Shown piece after piece: positions 9,564-18,569 of a stretch of DNA of 64,000 nucleotides. Numbering within the stretch: the stretch's first letter is position 1; every line of letters starts with the position of its first letter. The notes under the pieces are model-generated. The model did no database searches. It worked only from the letters and a program-made list of their open reading frames with translations, and was not told where the DNA came from. The position numbers and the translations under genes were made by a program. This stretch comes from Rhodoferax sp. GTDB taxonomy: Bacteria > Pseudomonadota > Gammaproteobacteria > Burkholderiales > Burkholderiaceae_C. The DNA is taken from contig SSFF01000003.1 of assembly GCA_008015235.1 (NCBI GenBank), positions 124,001-188,000 of the forward strand. The letters are read 5' to 3'.

Positions 9564-10592
9564 ATGAAGCAATCCAGATTCTCTGCATTCAAGCGTATCG
9601 GCCTGATTTCTGTTCTTGCCGCCTGTTTTGTAACCCACGCCTATGCCGACGAATATGCCGATGTGATGCAACTCATGCGCCAGGGGAAGCATGCCGATGC
9701 CCTGACCAAGGCCGACCAGTACCTCAGTGGAAAACCCAAGGATGCGCAGATGCGCTTTCTCAAAGGCGTGATTCAGCGCGATGCCGGTAAAGCCAGTGAG
9801 GCGATTGCCACCTTCACCAAGCTGACTGAGGACTACCCCGAACTGCCCGAGCCCTACAACAACCTGGCCGTGCTGTACGCAGGACAAAGCCAATTCGACA
9901 AGGCCCGCGCAGCCCTGGAAATGGCCATCCGCACCAACCCCAGCTATGCCACTGCCCATGAGAACCTGGGTGATGTGTATGCCAAACTGGCCAGCCAGGC
10001 CTACAACAAGGCACTGCAGTTGGATGGTGCCAATACCGCAGTGGCCCCCAAACTGGCTCTGATTCGCGAGTTGTTCAATCCCGCAGGTCCGCGCAGTGCA
10101 GTGGCGGCCGCCCCGGTGGCCGCTGCCAAGCCTCCAGTGGCGGTTCCTGCGAAGGATCCCGTAACCACAGCACCATCCAAAGAACCATCACCAGCACCCG
10201 TTGCAGCCGTCAAAGAGCCGACGCCTGCGGCTCAACCGACCAACAACTCCGCATCCAGCACCAAGGAAGCGCAAGCGGCCGTGCAGGCCTGGGCATCAGC
10301 CTGGGCAGCGAAAGACATGAAGGCCTACCTGGGTGCCTACAGCAAGGACTTCACACCTCCCAACAAGCTCAGTCGCGCAGCTTGGGAGGCAGAACGCCGC
10401 AATCGCATCACCACCAAGAACAACATCAGTGTCAAACTGGAAAACTTGAGTATTACCGTGAGCGGCAACACAGCGATTGCCAAATTCAAGCAGGACTATC
10501 GCGCCAGCGGACTGTCTGTGTCTAGCCGCAAGACCCTGGAACTGGGCAAATATGGCGACCGCTGGCTGATTGTCAAGGAATCCACTTCCTGA
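9564..10592 (+). CDS. Exported TPR protein with C-terminal NTF2-like (Cds6-type) domain
   Basis: 342 aa. ATG at 9564 starts a clear Sec signal peptide (MKQSRFSAFKRIGLISVLAACFVTHAYA). Residues about 28-165 form TPR units (GKHADALTKADQYL; ASEAIATFTKL; NNLAVLYAGQSQFDKARAAL; ENLGDVYAKLASQAYNKAL). An Ala/Pro/Lys-rich linker follows (about 175-235), then an NTF2-like domain of about 105 residues (AVQAWASAWAAKDMKAYLGA to the end). The same domain type ends the neighbouring L,D-transpeptidase, so both probably act in the periplasm on the cell wall. TACAAT at 9505-9510 could be its -10 box. The exact role is unknown. Confidence 0.8.
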   Translation: MKQSRFSAFKRIGLISVLAACFVTHAYADEYADVMQLMRQGKHADALTKADQYLSGKPKDAQMRFLKGVIQRDAGKASEAIATFTKLTEDYPELPEPYNNLAVLYAGQSQFDKARAALEMAIRTNPSYATAHENLGDVYAKLASQAYNKALQLDGANTAVAPKLALIRELFNPAGPRSAVAAAPVAAAKPPVAVPAKDPVTTAPSKEPSPAPVAAVKEPTPAAQPTNNSASSTKEAQAAVQAWASAWAAKDMKAYLGAYSKDFTPPNKLSRAAWEAERRNRITTKNNISVKLENLSITVSGNTAIAKFKQDYRASGLSVSSRKTLELGKYGDRWLIVKESTS

Positions 10593-10664
10593 TTTTGAGC
10601 GGGGTGCTCCCCCCGAATCCGCACCCTTGACCCTTGCACCAGACAGCTCTTACCAGCAATTTAC

Positions 10665-11948
10665 ATGCTTCGCCCCTTTACTGCTGCCTGTTTGATCGTT
10701 GCCTGTTTTTGGGCCAATGTCCCCATCTCACATGCCAATACGGCTTCAGGCAAGACCGAGAAAAAGTCCAATGCCAAGTCTTCAGCAAAGAAATCCGCAG
10801 CGGACAAAAACGCTACGGAATCCGCTTGGGACGCCGATACCGCTGGTCAAGCGGAAGCACGACTGATTGAAATCTACAAACTCATCGGAAGCGGTCAGAA
10901 CAAGGAAGCCTTGGAAAGGTCGACCAAGCTGGTGCGTGAATATCCCAACTTCCAGTTGGCCCACCTGGTTCACGGTGATCTGTTGGCTTCGCGGGTGCGC
11001 CCGATCCAGACGGTCGGTGACATTCCAGACGTTCCTGCAGGAACGGCCAGCAGCAACCTCAACGATCTGCGTCTCGAGTCTGCACGCCGGATCGCCGCCC
11101 TGCGAGAACCCGTTCCGGCCGGCTTGGTGCCGTCCCAATTTCTTGCACTGTCGACAGCCTCACGACACGCGATTGCTATCGATGCATCCAAGTCCCGGCT
11201 TTACCTGTTTGAAAACACCTCAGCTGGTCTCAAGCAAATTGCCAACTACTACATCACAGTCGGCAAGGCCGGTACCTCGAAACTGGTGGAGGGTGACCAA
11301 AGAACGCCGCTGGGTGTCTACTACATTACCAGCAACCTCGATCCGAAAAGCCTCAAGGAGTTTTATGGGGCTGGTGCCTTGCCTATCAGTTACCCGAATG
11401 TATTGGACAGCAAACGGGGAAAAACCGGTAGCGGCATCTGGCTGCATGGCACCCCGCCCAATCAGTTTTCAAGAGCCCCGCAAGCATCGGATGGATGCGT
11501 CGTGTTGGCCAACCCTGATTTGCTGCACATCATCAACACCGTGGCCGTACGGACCACACCGGTAGTCATTGCCCCCCAATTGCAATGGGTTCAGCCACAA
11601 AAGGCCAGAGCCGAAGCCAAGTCGTTTGAAGACACGCTGAACGCTTGGCGCACTGCCAAGTCCAGTGGAAAGACCGACCAGGTACTGAAGTTCTATACCC
11701 AGGACTTTTCCAGTGGTGGAAAGAGTCTGGCGCAATGGACGCCCACATTGCAAGCCGAAATGCAGAAATTCCAAGGACGTACCATTGAACTCAAGAACGT
11801 CTCCTTTTTGCGCTGGAATGACACGGCCGAAACTATGGTGGTGACCTTTGGCGAAGTGGCCAAAGGGCTTAAGTTCGGCCTGACCAAGCGCCAGTATTGG
11901 GTGCGTGAGAACAACCAGTGGAAAATTTTCTTTGAAGGAACCATCTGA
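10665..11948 (+). CDS. L,D-transpeptidase (YkuD domain) with C-terminal NTF2-like domain
   Basis: Periplasmic peptidoglycan cross-linking or lipoprotein-attachment enzyme of the YkuD fold. 427 aa. An N-terminal signal peptide (LRPFTAACLIVACFWANVPISHA) is followed by a Lys/Ser/Ala-rich stretch and a TPR-like helical segment. The catalytic domain begins near residue 165 (AIAIDASKSRLYLFEN) and holds the active-site region HGTPPNQFSRAPQASDGCV, with the conserved His and the nucleophilic Cys. The last 110 residues are NTF2-like, as in Cds6-type L,D-transpeptidases. Its stop overlaps the next gene's ATG by one base. Confidence 0.88.
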   Translation: MLRPFTAACLIVACFWANVPISHANTASGKTEKKSNAKSSAKKSAADKNATESAWDADTAGQAEARLIEIYKLIGSGQNKEALERSTKLVREYPNFQLAHLVHGDLLASRVRPIQTVGDIPDVPAGTASSNLNDLRLESARRIAALREPVPAGLVPSQFLALSTASRHAIAIDASKSRLYLFENTSAGLKQIANYYITVGKAGTSKLVEGDQRTPLGVYYITSNLDPKSLKEFYGAGALPISYPNVLDSKRGKTGSGIWLHGTPPNQFSRAPQASDGCVVLANPDLLHIINTVAVRTTPVVIAPQLQWVQPQKARAEAKSFEDTLNAWRTAKSSGKTDQVLKFYTQDFSSGGKSLAQWTPTLQAEMQKFQGRTIELKNVSFLRWNDTAETMVVTFGEVAKGLKFGLTKRQYWVRENNQWKIFFEGTI

Positions 11949-12532
11949 TGCGCCATTTCCAACTCCTGCGCCGTGCCACCGCGGCGGCCTGTGCACTGGG
12001 ACTCCTGGCCCTGCCCACACTGTCGTCTGCCCAAGCCCAACCGAGCGTGCTGGTGAAGACATCGGTCGGTGAATTCACTCTGACCCTGAACGCGGAGAAA
12101 GCGCCCATTACGGTCAAGAATTTCTTGCAGTATGTCGCAGACAAACACTACGACGGCACCATTTTTCACCGGGTCATCGACGGTTTCATGGTCCAGGGTG
12201 GTGGATTCACCACCTCCATGCAGGAAAAGTCCACCCGTGCCCCCATTGCGCTGGAAGCCAGCAACGGACTGAAGAATGTGCGCGGCAGCATTGCCATGGC
12301 GCGGACCATGAACCCCGACTCGGCCACAGCCCAATTCTTCATCAACGTGGTCGACAACCCCAACCTGAACGCGCCTTCACCCGATGGCCATGGCTACACG
12401 GTCTTTGGCACCGTGAGCAAGGGCATGGAAACCGTGGACAAAATCCGCAAGGTGCCCACCGGCTTTAAATTCGGCTACAGCGACGTACCGCTGACACCCG
12501 TTACCATCCAATCCATCACTCTTTTGAAGTAA
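11948..12532 (+). CDS. ppiA: Periplasmic peptidyl-prolyl cis-trans isomerase (cyclophilin, PpiA-type)
   Basis: Cyclophilin that speeds up proline isomerisation during protein folding. 194 aa with a signal peptide ([25 protein letters not shown]), so it is periplasmic. Active-site motifs of bacterial cyclophilins are seen: [37 protein letters not shown] and [10 protein letters not shown]. It starts in the stop codon of the L,D-transpeptidase (TGATG) and is followed 5 nt later by a cytoplasmic paralogue. Such close paralogues probably arose by local duplication. Confidence 0.93.
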   Translation: MRHFQLLRRATAAACALGLLALPTLSSAQAQPSVLVKTSVGEFTLTLNAEKAPITVKNFLQYVADKHYDGTIFHRVIDGFMVQGGGFTTSMQEKSTRAPIALEASNGLKNVRGSIAMARTMNPDSATAQFFINVVDNPNLNAPSPDGHGYTVFGTVSKGMETVDKIRKVPTGFKFGYSDVPLTPVTIQSITLLK

Positions 12533-12537
12533 ACACC

Positions 12538-13044
12538 ATGTCTTCTCCCCAAGTCGAACTGCATATCGCCAACTACGGCACCATCACCCTCGAACTCGAC
12601 GCCGAGAAAGCCCCCAAGACCGTGGCCAATTTTCTGGCCTACGTGAACAAGGGCCACTACAACAACACCATCTTCCACCGTGTCATCCCCGGCTTCATGA
12701 TCCAGGGCGGCGGCATGGAACCCGGCATGGCCCAAAAGCCCTGCGATGACCCCATTACCAACGAAGCCAACAACGGCCTCAAGAACAACAACTACACCGT
12801 GGCCATGGCCCGCACCGGCGACCCGCACTCGGCTACTGCGCAGTTTTTCATCAACGTTGCCGACAACAGCTTCCTGAACCACACCGCACCGTCTCAGCAA
12901 GGCTGGGGCTATGCCGTATTCGGCAAGGTCGTGTCTGGCCAGGACGTGGTGGACCGCATCAAGACCGTCAAGACTGGCCGCAAAGGTTTCCATGACGACG
13001 TGCCAAAGGAAGACGTCATCATCGATAAAGCCGTAGCCCTGTAA
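12538..13044 (+). CDS. ppiB: Cytoplasmic peptidyl-prolyl cis-trans isomerase (cyclophilin, PpiB)
   Basis: 168-aa cyclophilin without a signal peptide, so it acts in the cytoplasm. The catalytic core is intact ([46 protein letters not shown]). It follows the exported paralogue by 5 nt and precedes lpxH by 16 nt; the ppiB-lpxH order is also found in E. coli. Confidence 0.95.
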   Translation: MSSPQVELHIANYGTITLELDAEKAPKTVANFLAYVNKGHYNNTIFHRVIPGFMIQGGGMEPGMAQKPCDDPITNEANNGLKNNNYTVAMARTGDPHSATAQFFINVADNSFLNHTAPSQQGWGYAVFGKVVSGQDVVDRIKTVKTGRKGFHDDVPKEDVIIDKAVAL

Positions 13045-13060
13045 TTGCTCGGGCACCGGG

Positions 13061-13825
13061 GTGGACCTGCGCGCGCCATCCCACTGGCGGACATTGGAGT
13101 TCCACTCCGATGTCCACCTCATTGACCGCGATCCCCACACCTTTGCGGCCTGGCAGGGCTATTTGGATTCCAGTACCGCGGACGCAGTATTCATCCTGGG
13201 CGATCTGTTCGAAGTTTGGGTTGGTGACGATGCCGTCAGCTCCTCCAATGCATTCGACCAGAAAATCATCACCAGCCTGCGCACCTGTACTCAAAAGCGC
13301 CCTACTTTCTTTATCCCAGGTAACCGCGATTTTCTGGTAGGCGACCGCTTTCTGCGCCAAGTAGGTCTGCAGCGTCTGCCCGACCCCACCGTGCTGGTCT
13401 TCCATGGCCAGCGGATTGCACTGTCACACGGCGACGCGCTGTGTACCGATGACACGGTCTACCAACAGTTCCGCGCCGAAGTCCGTACACCCCAATGGCA
13501 GCGTGATTTCCTGCAACTCCCGCTGGACCAGCGCCAGGCCAAGGCCCGGGCCATCCGCCAGGTCAGTGAATCGCGCAAGCAAGAGCAGACGCAATATGTA
13601 GATGTGAACACCGATGCGGTACTGTACCTGATGGCACAAGTCCAAGCCGATGTGCTGGTACATGGTCACACCCACCAGGCTGGAACGCACCAGCTGGATG
13701 CCAACCGGCAACGGCTGGTACTGAGCGATTGGTGTGCGGACGCTAGCCCTGCACGACTGGAGTTTTTGCAGCTCCAGGCCCAAGCAGGCCAGAACAGTTT
13801 CCAGCGCATTTCACTGCCTCTGTGA
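13061..13825 (+). CDS. lpxH: UDP-2,3-diacylglucosamine diphosphatase LpxH
   Basis: Peripheral membrane hydrolase of lipid A synthesis, converting UDP-2,3-diacylglucosamine to lipid X and UMP. 254 aa with the calcineurin-like metal-binding motifs in order: SDVHL, GDLFEVWVGDD, GNRDFL, HGDALCTDD and HGHTHQAG. The start is assigned to GTG at 13061, because it gives the normal N-terminus and no ATG lies between the ppiB stop and the first motif; the Shine-Dalgarno sequence is weak. Last gene of the plus-strand block. Confidence 0.92.
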   Translation: MDLRAPSHWRTLEFHSDVHLIDRDPHTFAAWQGYLDSSTADAVFILGDLFEVWVGDDAVSSSNAFDQKIITSLRTCTQKRPTFFIPGNRDFLVGDRFLRQVGLQRLPDPTVLVFHGQRIALSHGDALCTDDTVYQQFRAEVRTPQWQRDFLQLPLDQRQAKARAIRQVSESRKQEQTQYVDVNTDAVLYLMAQVQADVLVHGHTHQAGTHQLDANRQRLVLSDWCADASPARLEFLQLQAQAGQNSFQRISLPL

Positions 13826-13858
13826 TACTGGCAACGGTCCGCACCAGGCCGCAGGCAT

Positions 13859-15481
13859 TCAGTTCAAAGCACCCACTTCGTCGATCTGCCAAGGGTCCAG
13901 GAACTGCTGGGCATATTGCAGATACACCTTACTCTGCGCAAACACATCGAACAAATCCGGGTCGATATGACCACCGGCCTTGAACTTCGCCATGATCTGC
14001 ATGGCCTGCGATAGCTTCATGCCTTGCTTGTACGGCCGATCTTTCGCCGTCAGGGCCTCAAAAATGTCGGCAATGCCCATGATGCGGGCCTGTACCGACA
14101 TTTCATCGCGTTTCAATCCCTTCGGATAGCCCTTGCCATCCATGCGCTCATGATGCCCACCCGCAAACTCGGGCACGTGCTTCAAGTGCTTGGGCCAGGG
14201 CAACTGCTCCAGCATCTTGATGGTGGCCACAATGTGGTGGTTGATGATTTCACGCTCCGGACCGGTGAGGGTACCGGCGCGAATGCTCAGGTTTTCCAGT
14301 TCATCCTCTGTCAGAAAGGAACGCGGCTCGCTTTCTCCCACCGTCCATTGGTATTTGTTGCGCAAATCGCGTACGCGCTGTATGTCCTCCTCGCGCATGG
14401 CCTCGCCACCGCGATTGATGGCCTGGACAAACTCCCAATCTGCGTCGATTTCTCGACTGGTGGCCTGGAATGCCGCATCAATGGCCTCCAGACGCTCATT
14501 GAGCCCGTCAACACCATGGGCCTGGGCTGCCAGCTTGGCCTCCAACGCCTTGACCTGCGCGTCACGACGCACCACCTCGAACCGTGTTTGAATCAGGTCT
14601 GCGCGGTCAAACAGGGTTTGCAGCTTAGTGGCTTTGTCCACTACATGCACTGGGGTGGTGACTTTGCCGCAGTCGTGCAACAAAGCAGCGATCTTCAGTT
14701 CATAGCGGTCGCGCTCGCTCATGCGAAACGTCGCCATCGGCCCATCCTGCGCGGCATTGACCGCGTCGGCAATCATCAGGGTCAACTCAGGTACGCGCTG
14801 GCAGTGACCTCCGGTGTGCTGGGATTTTTCGTCCACCGCCAAGTTGATCAAGCCGATGAAAGCTTCAAACAGGGTCTCCAACTGGATCACCAAGTCGCGG
14901 TTGGTAATGGCAATGGCCGCCTGGGACGCCAAAGACTCGGCCAGACTCTGGTCGGCCTGATGGAACGGTACCACCTTGCCAGTGGCGGGATCGATGGCAT
15001 TGATCAGCTGCAAGACGCCAATGAGCTCGCCCTCATGGTTTTTCATGGGAACGGCCAGAAACGATTGCGAGTGGTAGCCAGTGCGCTGGTCGAATTGCTT
15101 AGTGCCAGAGAAGTCGAAATTGGGTTCGGTGTAGGCGTCGGCAATGTTGACGGTCTGGTGATGGATGGCCGCATAAGCCGCCACCAGTGAATCATTGGGT
15201 TTGCCATCGGCCAGATGCAGGGGCAAGGTCGGCAGGTCAATGCCTTCAGAGGCGGTTCCACCCTTGGCAATGCCCAGCGACTGGGTGCGCATGATCTCGA
15301 AGCGCAAGGCCTTTCCGTCTTCCGTCACCCGGTACAGGGTGCCACCATCGGCATGGGTGATGTCTTTGGCTGCGACCAGAATATTTTCCAGCAGGCGATT
15401 GATGTCGCGTTCGCGGGACAACGAAACACCAATCTCGTTGAGCTGGTCCAAGCGCTTGAGCAAACTGACGATCGAATCCAC
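13859..15481 (-). CDS. GAF-HD-GYP domain protein (putative cyclic-di-GMP phosphodiesterase)
   Basis: About 540 aa. A GAF sensor domain (about residues 20-180, from ILVAAKDITHADGGTLY) is followed by an HD-GYP domain containing LLHDCGKVTTPVHV and HHERMDGKGYPKGL, with the metal ligands and the GYP motif in place. About 90 residues lie between the HD and GYP parts, longer than in RpfG and probably helical. I place the start at GTG 15481, with GGGGAGG six bases upstream; the frame also contains an ATG at 15547 but without a good ribosome site. Soluble, no membrane span. The GAF ligand is unknown. Confidence 0.85.
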   Translation of the reverse strand: MDSIVSLLKRLDQLNEIGVSLSRERDINRLLENILVAAKDITHADGGTLYRVTEDGKALRFEIMRTQSLGIAKGGTASEGIDLPTLPLHLADGKPNDSLVAAYAAIHHQTVNIADAYTEPNFDFSGTKQFDQRTGYHSQSFLAVPMKNHEGELIGVLQLINAIDPATGKVVPFHQADQSLAESLASQAAIAITNRDLVIQLETLFEAFIGLINLAVDEKSQHTGGHCQRVPELTLMIADAVNAAQDGPMATFRMSERDRYELKIAALLHDCGKVTTPVHVVDKATKLQTLFDRADLIQTRFEVVRRDAQVKALEAKLAAQAHGVDGLNERLEAIDAAFQATSREIDADWEFVQAINRGGEAMREEDIQRVRDLRNKYQWTVGESEPRSFLTEDELENLSIRAGTLTGPEREIINHHIVATIKMLEQLPWPKHLKHVPEFAGGHHERMDGKGYPKGLKRDEMSVQARIMGIADIFEALTAKDRPYKQGMKLSQAMQIMAKFKAGGHIDPDLFDVFAQSKVYLQYAQQFLDPWQIDEVGALN

Positions 15482-15585
15482 AACACCCTCCCCGGGTTCA
15501 ACACCCTGACGTCCACTGACCGGACATTGTTCCACAGGCCGTGCCATTCGGCACGCCTGGGACTGAAACTGCCAAAGGAATATGG

Positions 15586-18204
15586 TTATCGCTTGAGCAA
15601 GACCTTCAAAACGGCTTGCAGGCGCTTTGCATGGGCCGCGGAATACGGAGTTTGCAGCACGGTGGCCACGTCTTTTTCCCAGGTTTCCTGTGGAGATGGT
15701 GCATTGCGCTGGGTCAGCAGCTGCAGCTGCAGCAGGCGGCGCTGTGCCAAATGCTCGGCCGCAGTGGGCACTTCGGCAGCAATTTCCAGGCGCAACACCG
15801 TGGTCTCGGCATCGCCTGCCGCAGGTGCCCCAACCGCCTTGGTCCAGGCACTGCGGGTGGCTGCCTGGAGCTTGCCGCCCAGCGCCTGCACCGTCGGGAC
15901 CTGTTCCGCATCGCGCTTTTCCCAGGCACCAAGCAGCTGCATCAGTGCTTCACCATGTGCTTGGGCGGCCAGGCCACGCAAGGCCGACTGGGCCTTGTCC
16001 ATGGCGTCACGCTGGGCGCGGAAGGCGGCATCGCCCAAGCGCGGGTGGGCATCGTGGCGTCCGGCTCCGTGAGACCCATCTCGTCGACCGTCGCGTACAT
16101 CGCGCCCGTCACGTCGATCCGATCCACGCTCATTACGTGCACCCATGCGACCATCGCGGCCACCCGGATGCTTGTCCTTGCCAACTGTGGGCGCGTCTTT
16201 GCGGTTGCCGGGGCGGTCATCGCCGCGGACCGCCACCACCGGCTTGGGGGCAGCGGCAGATTTGGGCCCTTCAGTTGCTACACTTTCAGTAGCTGCTTGC
16301 ACAGTATCCACGCCGGCTGATGCACTATTTTCATTGGAATCTGCCCCCGCAGCCACATCTGGCGCTGACATAGTCAGCTCCAGTGCAGCCATGGCTGCGC
16401 GTATCGCAGCGGAATCTCCGGAGGCATTGGCTTGCTCCAGTGCACGGGCCGCATTGAGCACGGCCTGGTCGCGGGCACTGGTCACCGCGTGCTGCTTTTC
16501 GCGTTGCTCGGTCTTGCGGTTGAAGGCGTCGTCAATCGGTTTGCGGAATGCATCCCACAGCTTTTGCTCCTGGCGCCGGTCCAGGGGGACGGTGTGTGCC
16601 TCAGCCTGCCAGCGCTGTTGCAGCGCCTTGATGGCATCGATGCGCAAGCTGGGAGCCGCCCCCAGCTCATGGGCTTCTTCGATCATGGCGTTGCGGCGCA
16701 GAAGACTTGCTGCCTGGGCCGCCTCCAGCGGTGCAGCCGCCTGACCGAAAGCGGCCTTCCATGCCGTCTGCATCTCTGCAAACACCTTGTCCCCGACATG
16801 CCCGGCGTCACGCCAGCGGTCGGCAAGCTGGTGCAAAGCGCGCGCATAGGATTTCCAGTCGGCCTGGGCCTGTGCCGCATGGGTCTGGGCCCAGGCTTCC
16901 ACCTCGGCAATCAGGGCCTGGCGCTGCTTCTTGTGCTCGGCCGACTCTGCCTTGGCTTTTTCCAGCCAAGCCTCAACCTGTTTATAGGCTTCGTTGCAGG
17001 CGGCGTCGAAGCGCTTCCAGAGCCCATGGTTGGGCTGGCCACCCTGGTCGGTCAGTTTCCACTGCTCGCGCAGGGTACGTACTGACTCCTGCAACTTGCG
17101 CCCGCCCAAGGTCTGGCCTGCGGGGCGTTGCAGCAGGCCTTCGGCCTTGGTCACCAGTTCCTGGCGCAGTTGGTCCGAACGCCAGCGCTGCCAGCCTTCG
17201 AGTTCGCCCGCGGCCGACAAGGCGGCATGGGCGCGCTGGTCAAGCTTGTTGTCAATCCACTTGCCAAACTCGCGCAGGGCGCTGCGCAAGGCAGTGGCAG
17301 CACCGGCACTGGCTTTGCCGTGCCCCTGGGCCAGCTCGTCTTCCAGAACTTTGACAGCCATCTCGACCGCGGTCTTTGCCTGGGCCAGCTGCTCAGGATC
17401 GGCCTTGGGCTTGGCCGGGGTCGGCAAGGCTTCGCCACGCGCCGCACGCAGCTCGTAGGCCCACACCGGCACCGGCGGCAGTGGTTGGCTGGTGTCTTCG
17501 GCAGCCGTCACGGTCTGCGCCAAGGCGGCTTCGAAAGCGTCCCACACCAGGAGCATCTGGGAGCGTGCACTCTCTAATATAGGAGGGAAGCGTGCTTCTA
17601 CACTGGCCCAGCTGGCGTCCGCCACCAGTTCCTGGGCCTGGGCCTGCCAGCGCTGTACGTCGGCTTTCAAGCTGTCCCAGGCCGACTGGGCGTCGCGCCA
17701 GGGCTTGGTGGACAGCACTTCAATGCGCTGAGACAGAAGTACTGCAGCTTCGCGTTGCACCTGCACCCGATGCTGAAGGTCTTCGATGCCACGCACACGC
17801 TCGGCCACCGCCAGCTTGAGCGCCGCCAGCGGCTCGCGGCTCAGCGGGGCTCCGGCTTTGGCGGCGTCACGCTGCCAGGCCATGGCGTCGGCAATATTCA
17901 ATTTGGGCAGCGCCAGCAAGGCATTGGCCTTCTCGGCCCACTCAGCGATCAGGGCATCCTGCCCCTTTAGGCGGCGGACTTCGTCGATGCGCTCACGCAC
18001 CAACTTGGCAGCCCCCTTGTCCTTGACACTGAGCTCCTTGAAAACAGCGCCCAGACTGTCAGCCGCCGGGTCGGTGGCCAGCCATTCACGGATGCGTGCG
18101 GCCCGATCGCCGGCCGTTTGTGCTGAAAAAGCCCCTCCGGTTAGGGTATCCAGTTCAAAAGAGTCGGCTTTCTTTGCGGAATTTGCTGAGGTCACGATAC
18201 GCAC
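15586..18204 (-). CDS. Large DUF349-repeat protein
   Basis: 872 aa, highly charged and largely alpha-helical, with repeated DUF349-type units (for example LWDAFEAALAQTV, LWKRFDAACNEAYKQVEAWLEK, WKAAFGQAAAPLEAAQ and LWDAFRKPIDDAFNRK, spaced about 70-80 residues). A low-complexity linker near residues 625-715 includes a tract rich in Arg, Asp and Gly (RGSDRRDGRDVRDGRRDG). A conserved-looking helical C-terminus follows. No signal or membrane segment. The biochemical function of the family is not established. One copy of the dispersed hairpin repeat (16277-16303) lies in the linker. Confidence 0.88.
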   Translation of the reverse strand: MRIVTSANSAKKADSFELDTLTGGAFSAQTAGDRAARIREWLATDPAADSLGAVFKELSVKDKGAAKLVRERIDEVRRLKGQDALIAEWAEKANALLALPKLNIADAMAWQRDAAKAGAPLSREPLAALKLAVAERVRGIEDLQHRVQVQREAAVLLSQRIEVLSTKPWRDAQSAWDSLKADVQRWQAQAQELVADASWASVEARFPPILESARSQMLLVWDAFEAALAQTVTAAEDTSQPLPPVPVWAYELRAARGEALPTPAKPKADPEQLAQAKTAVEMAVKVLEDELAQGHGKASAGAATALRSALREFGKWIDNKLDQRAHAALSAAGELEGWQRWRSDQLRQELVTKAEGLLQRPAGQTLGGRKLQESVRTLREQWKLTDQGGQPNHGLWKRFDAACNEAYKQVEAWLEKAKAESAEHKKQRQALIAEVEAWAQTHAAQAQADWKSYARALHQLADRWRDAGHVGDKVFAEMQTAWKAAFGQAAAPLEAAQAASLLRRNAMIEEAHELGAAPSLRIDAIKALQQRWQAEAHTVPLDRRQEQKLWDAFRKPIDDAFNRKTEQREKQHAVTSARDQAVLNAARALEQANASGDSAAIRAAMAALELTMSAPDVAAGADSNENSASAGVDTVQAATESVATEGPKSAAAPKPVVAVRGDDRPGNRKDAPTVGKDKHPGGRDGRMGARNERGSDRRDGRDVRDGRRDGSHGAGRHDAHPRLGDAAFRAQRDAMDKAQSALRGLAAQAHGEALMQLLGAWEKRDAEQVPTVQALGGKLQAATRSAWTKAVGAPAAGDAETTVLRLEIAAEVPTAAEHLAQRRLLQLQLLTQRNAPSPQETWEKDVATVLQTPYSAAHAKRLQAVLKVLLKR
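16277..16303 (+). repeat. Dispersed GCTA/TAGC hairpin repeat, copy 2 (inside DUF349 gene)
   Basis: GCTAC-actttca-GTAGC followed by TGCTTGCACA. It lies in the low-complexity linker of the DUF349 protein, antisense to that gene, and keeps the frame open. Confidence 0.55.
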
Positions 18205-18351
18205 ACCAATGGTTAGGAATTAGCAGAACTGGCTATTTTCGCAGCGTTTTGCCCACTATTTCCGCCGTTTCCAGCCTGCGACAACCGGTTTTCGCGCTTT
18301 TTAGAGCCAAAACAAAATTACCAAAATATATATAAATCAACTTTTATATGG

Positions 18352-18380
18352 TTGACTCGATATATTTGCATCCATAGAAT
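18352..18380 (+). promoter_or_regulatory. Sigma-70-type promoter
   Basis: TTGACT (18352-18357), a 17-nt spacer and TAGAAT (18375-18380), in an AT-rich context. This is the best promoter match seen by eye in the window. The predicted start near 18387 gives a leader of about 180 nt for the lytic transglycosylase gene, or a short RNA if termination occurs at 18421-18445. Confidence 0.7.
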
Positions 18381-18420
18381 CCGCCGCATTCCTGGATCGA
18401 CTAGGGATAACCCGAACCGC

Positions 18421-18445
18421 TGCCGACCCCGGCATTTCTTTTTCG
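18421..18445 (+). terminator. Attenuator-like hairpin with T-rich tail in leader
   Basis: Five-bp stem TGCCG/CGGCA with a 4-nt loop, immediately followed by TTTCTTTTT. It lies about 35-60 nt after the predicted transcription start, so it could attenuate the downstream gene or end a small RNA. The stem is short, so the call is tentative. Confidence 0.35.
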
Positions 18446-18569
18446 CTGCACATGCCGTGTCGGCGCCGCAGGAAAAAGATAGCGTACCAACCCAAACGGG
18501 CGTACCGCGACACGGTGGCCAGAGTACTGGCAACCCGACCCGCTGTGCACCGCGCAAGAAGGAGGAGCT

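Larger units (their letters stand above)
18205..18569 (+). other. Intergenic region with promoter and structured leader before the lytic transglycosylase
   Basis: 365 nt without a gene. The part next to the DUF349 gene is AT-rich (about 18300-18380) and holds a strong sigma-70-like promoter. The remaining 180 nt before the ATG at 18570 are GC-rich and foldable: TGCCG/CGGCA (18421-18434) followed by TTTCTTTTT, a distant stem CCGTGTCG (18455-18462) with CGACACGG (18508-18515), and a hairpin GCCAG-AGTA-CTGGC (18518-18531). No open frame with a good start is seen in the leader. Confidence 0.6.
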
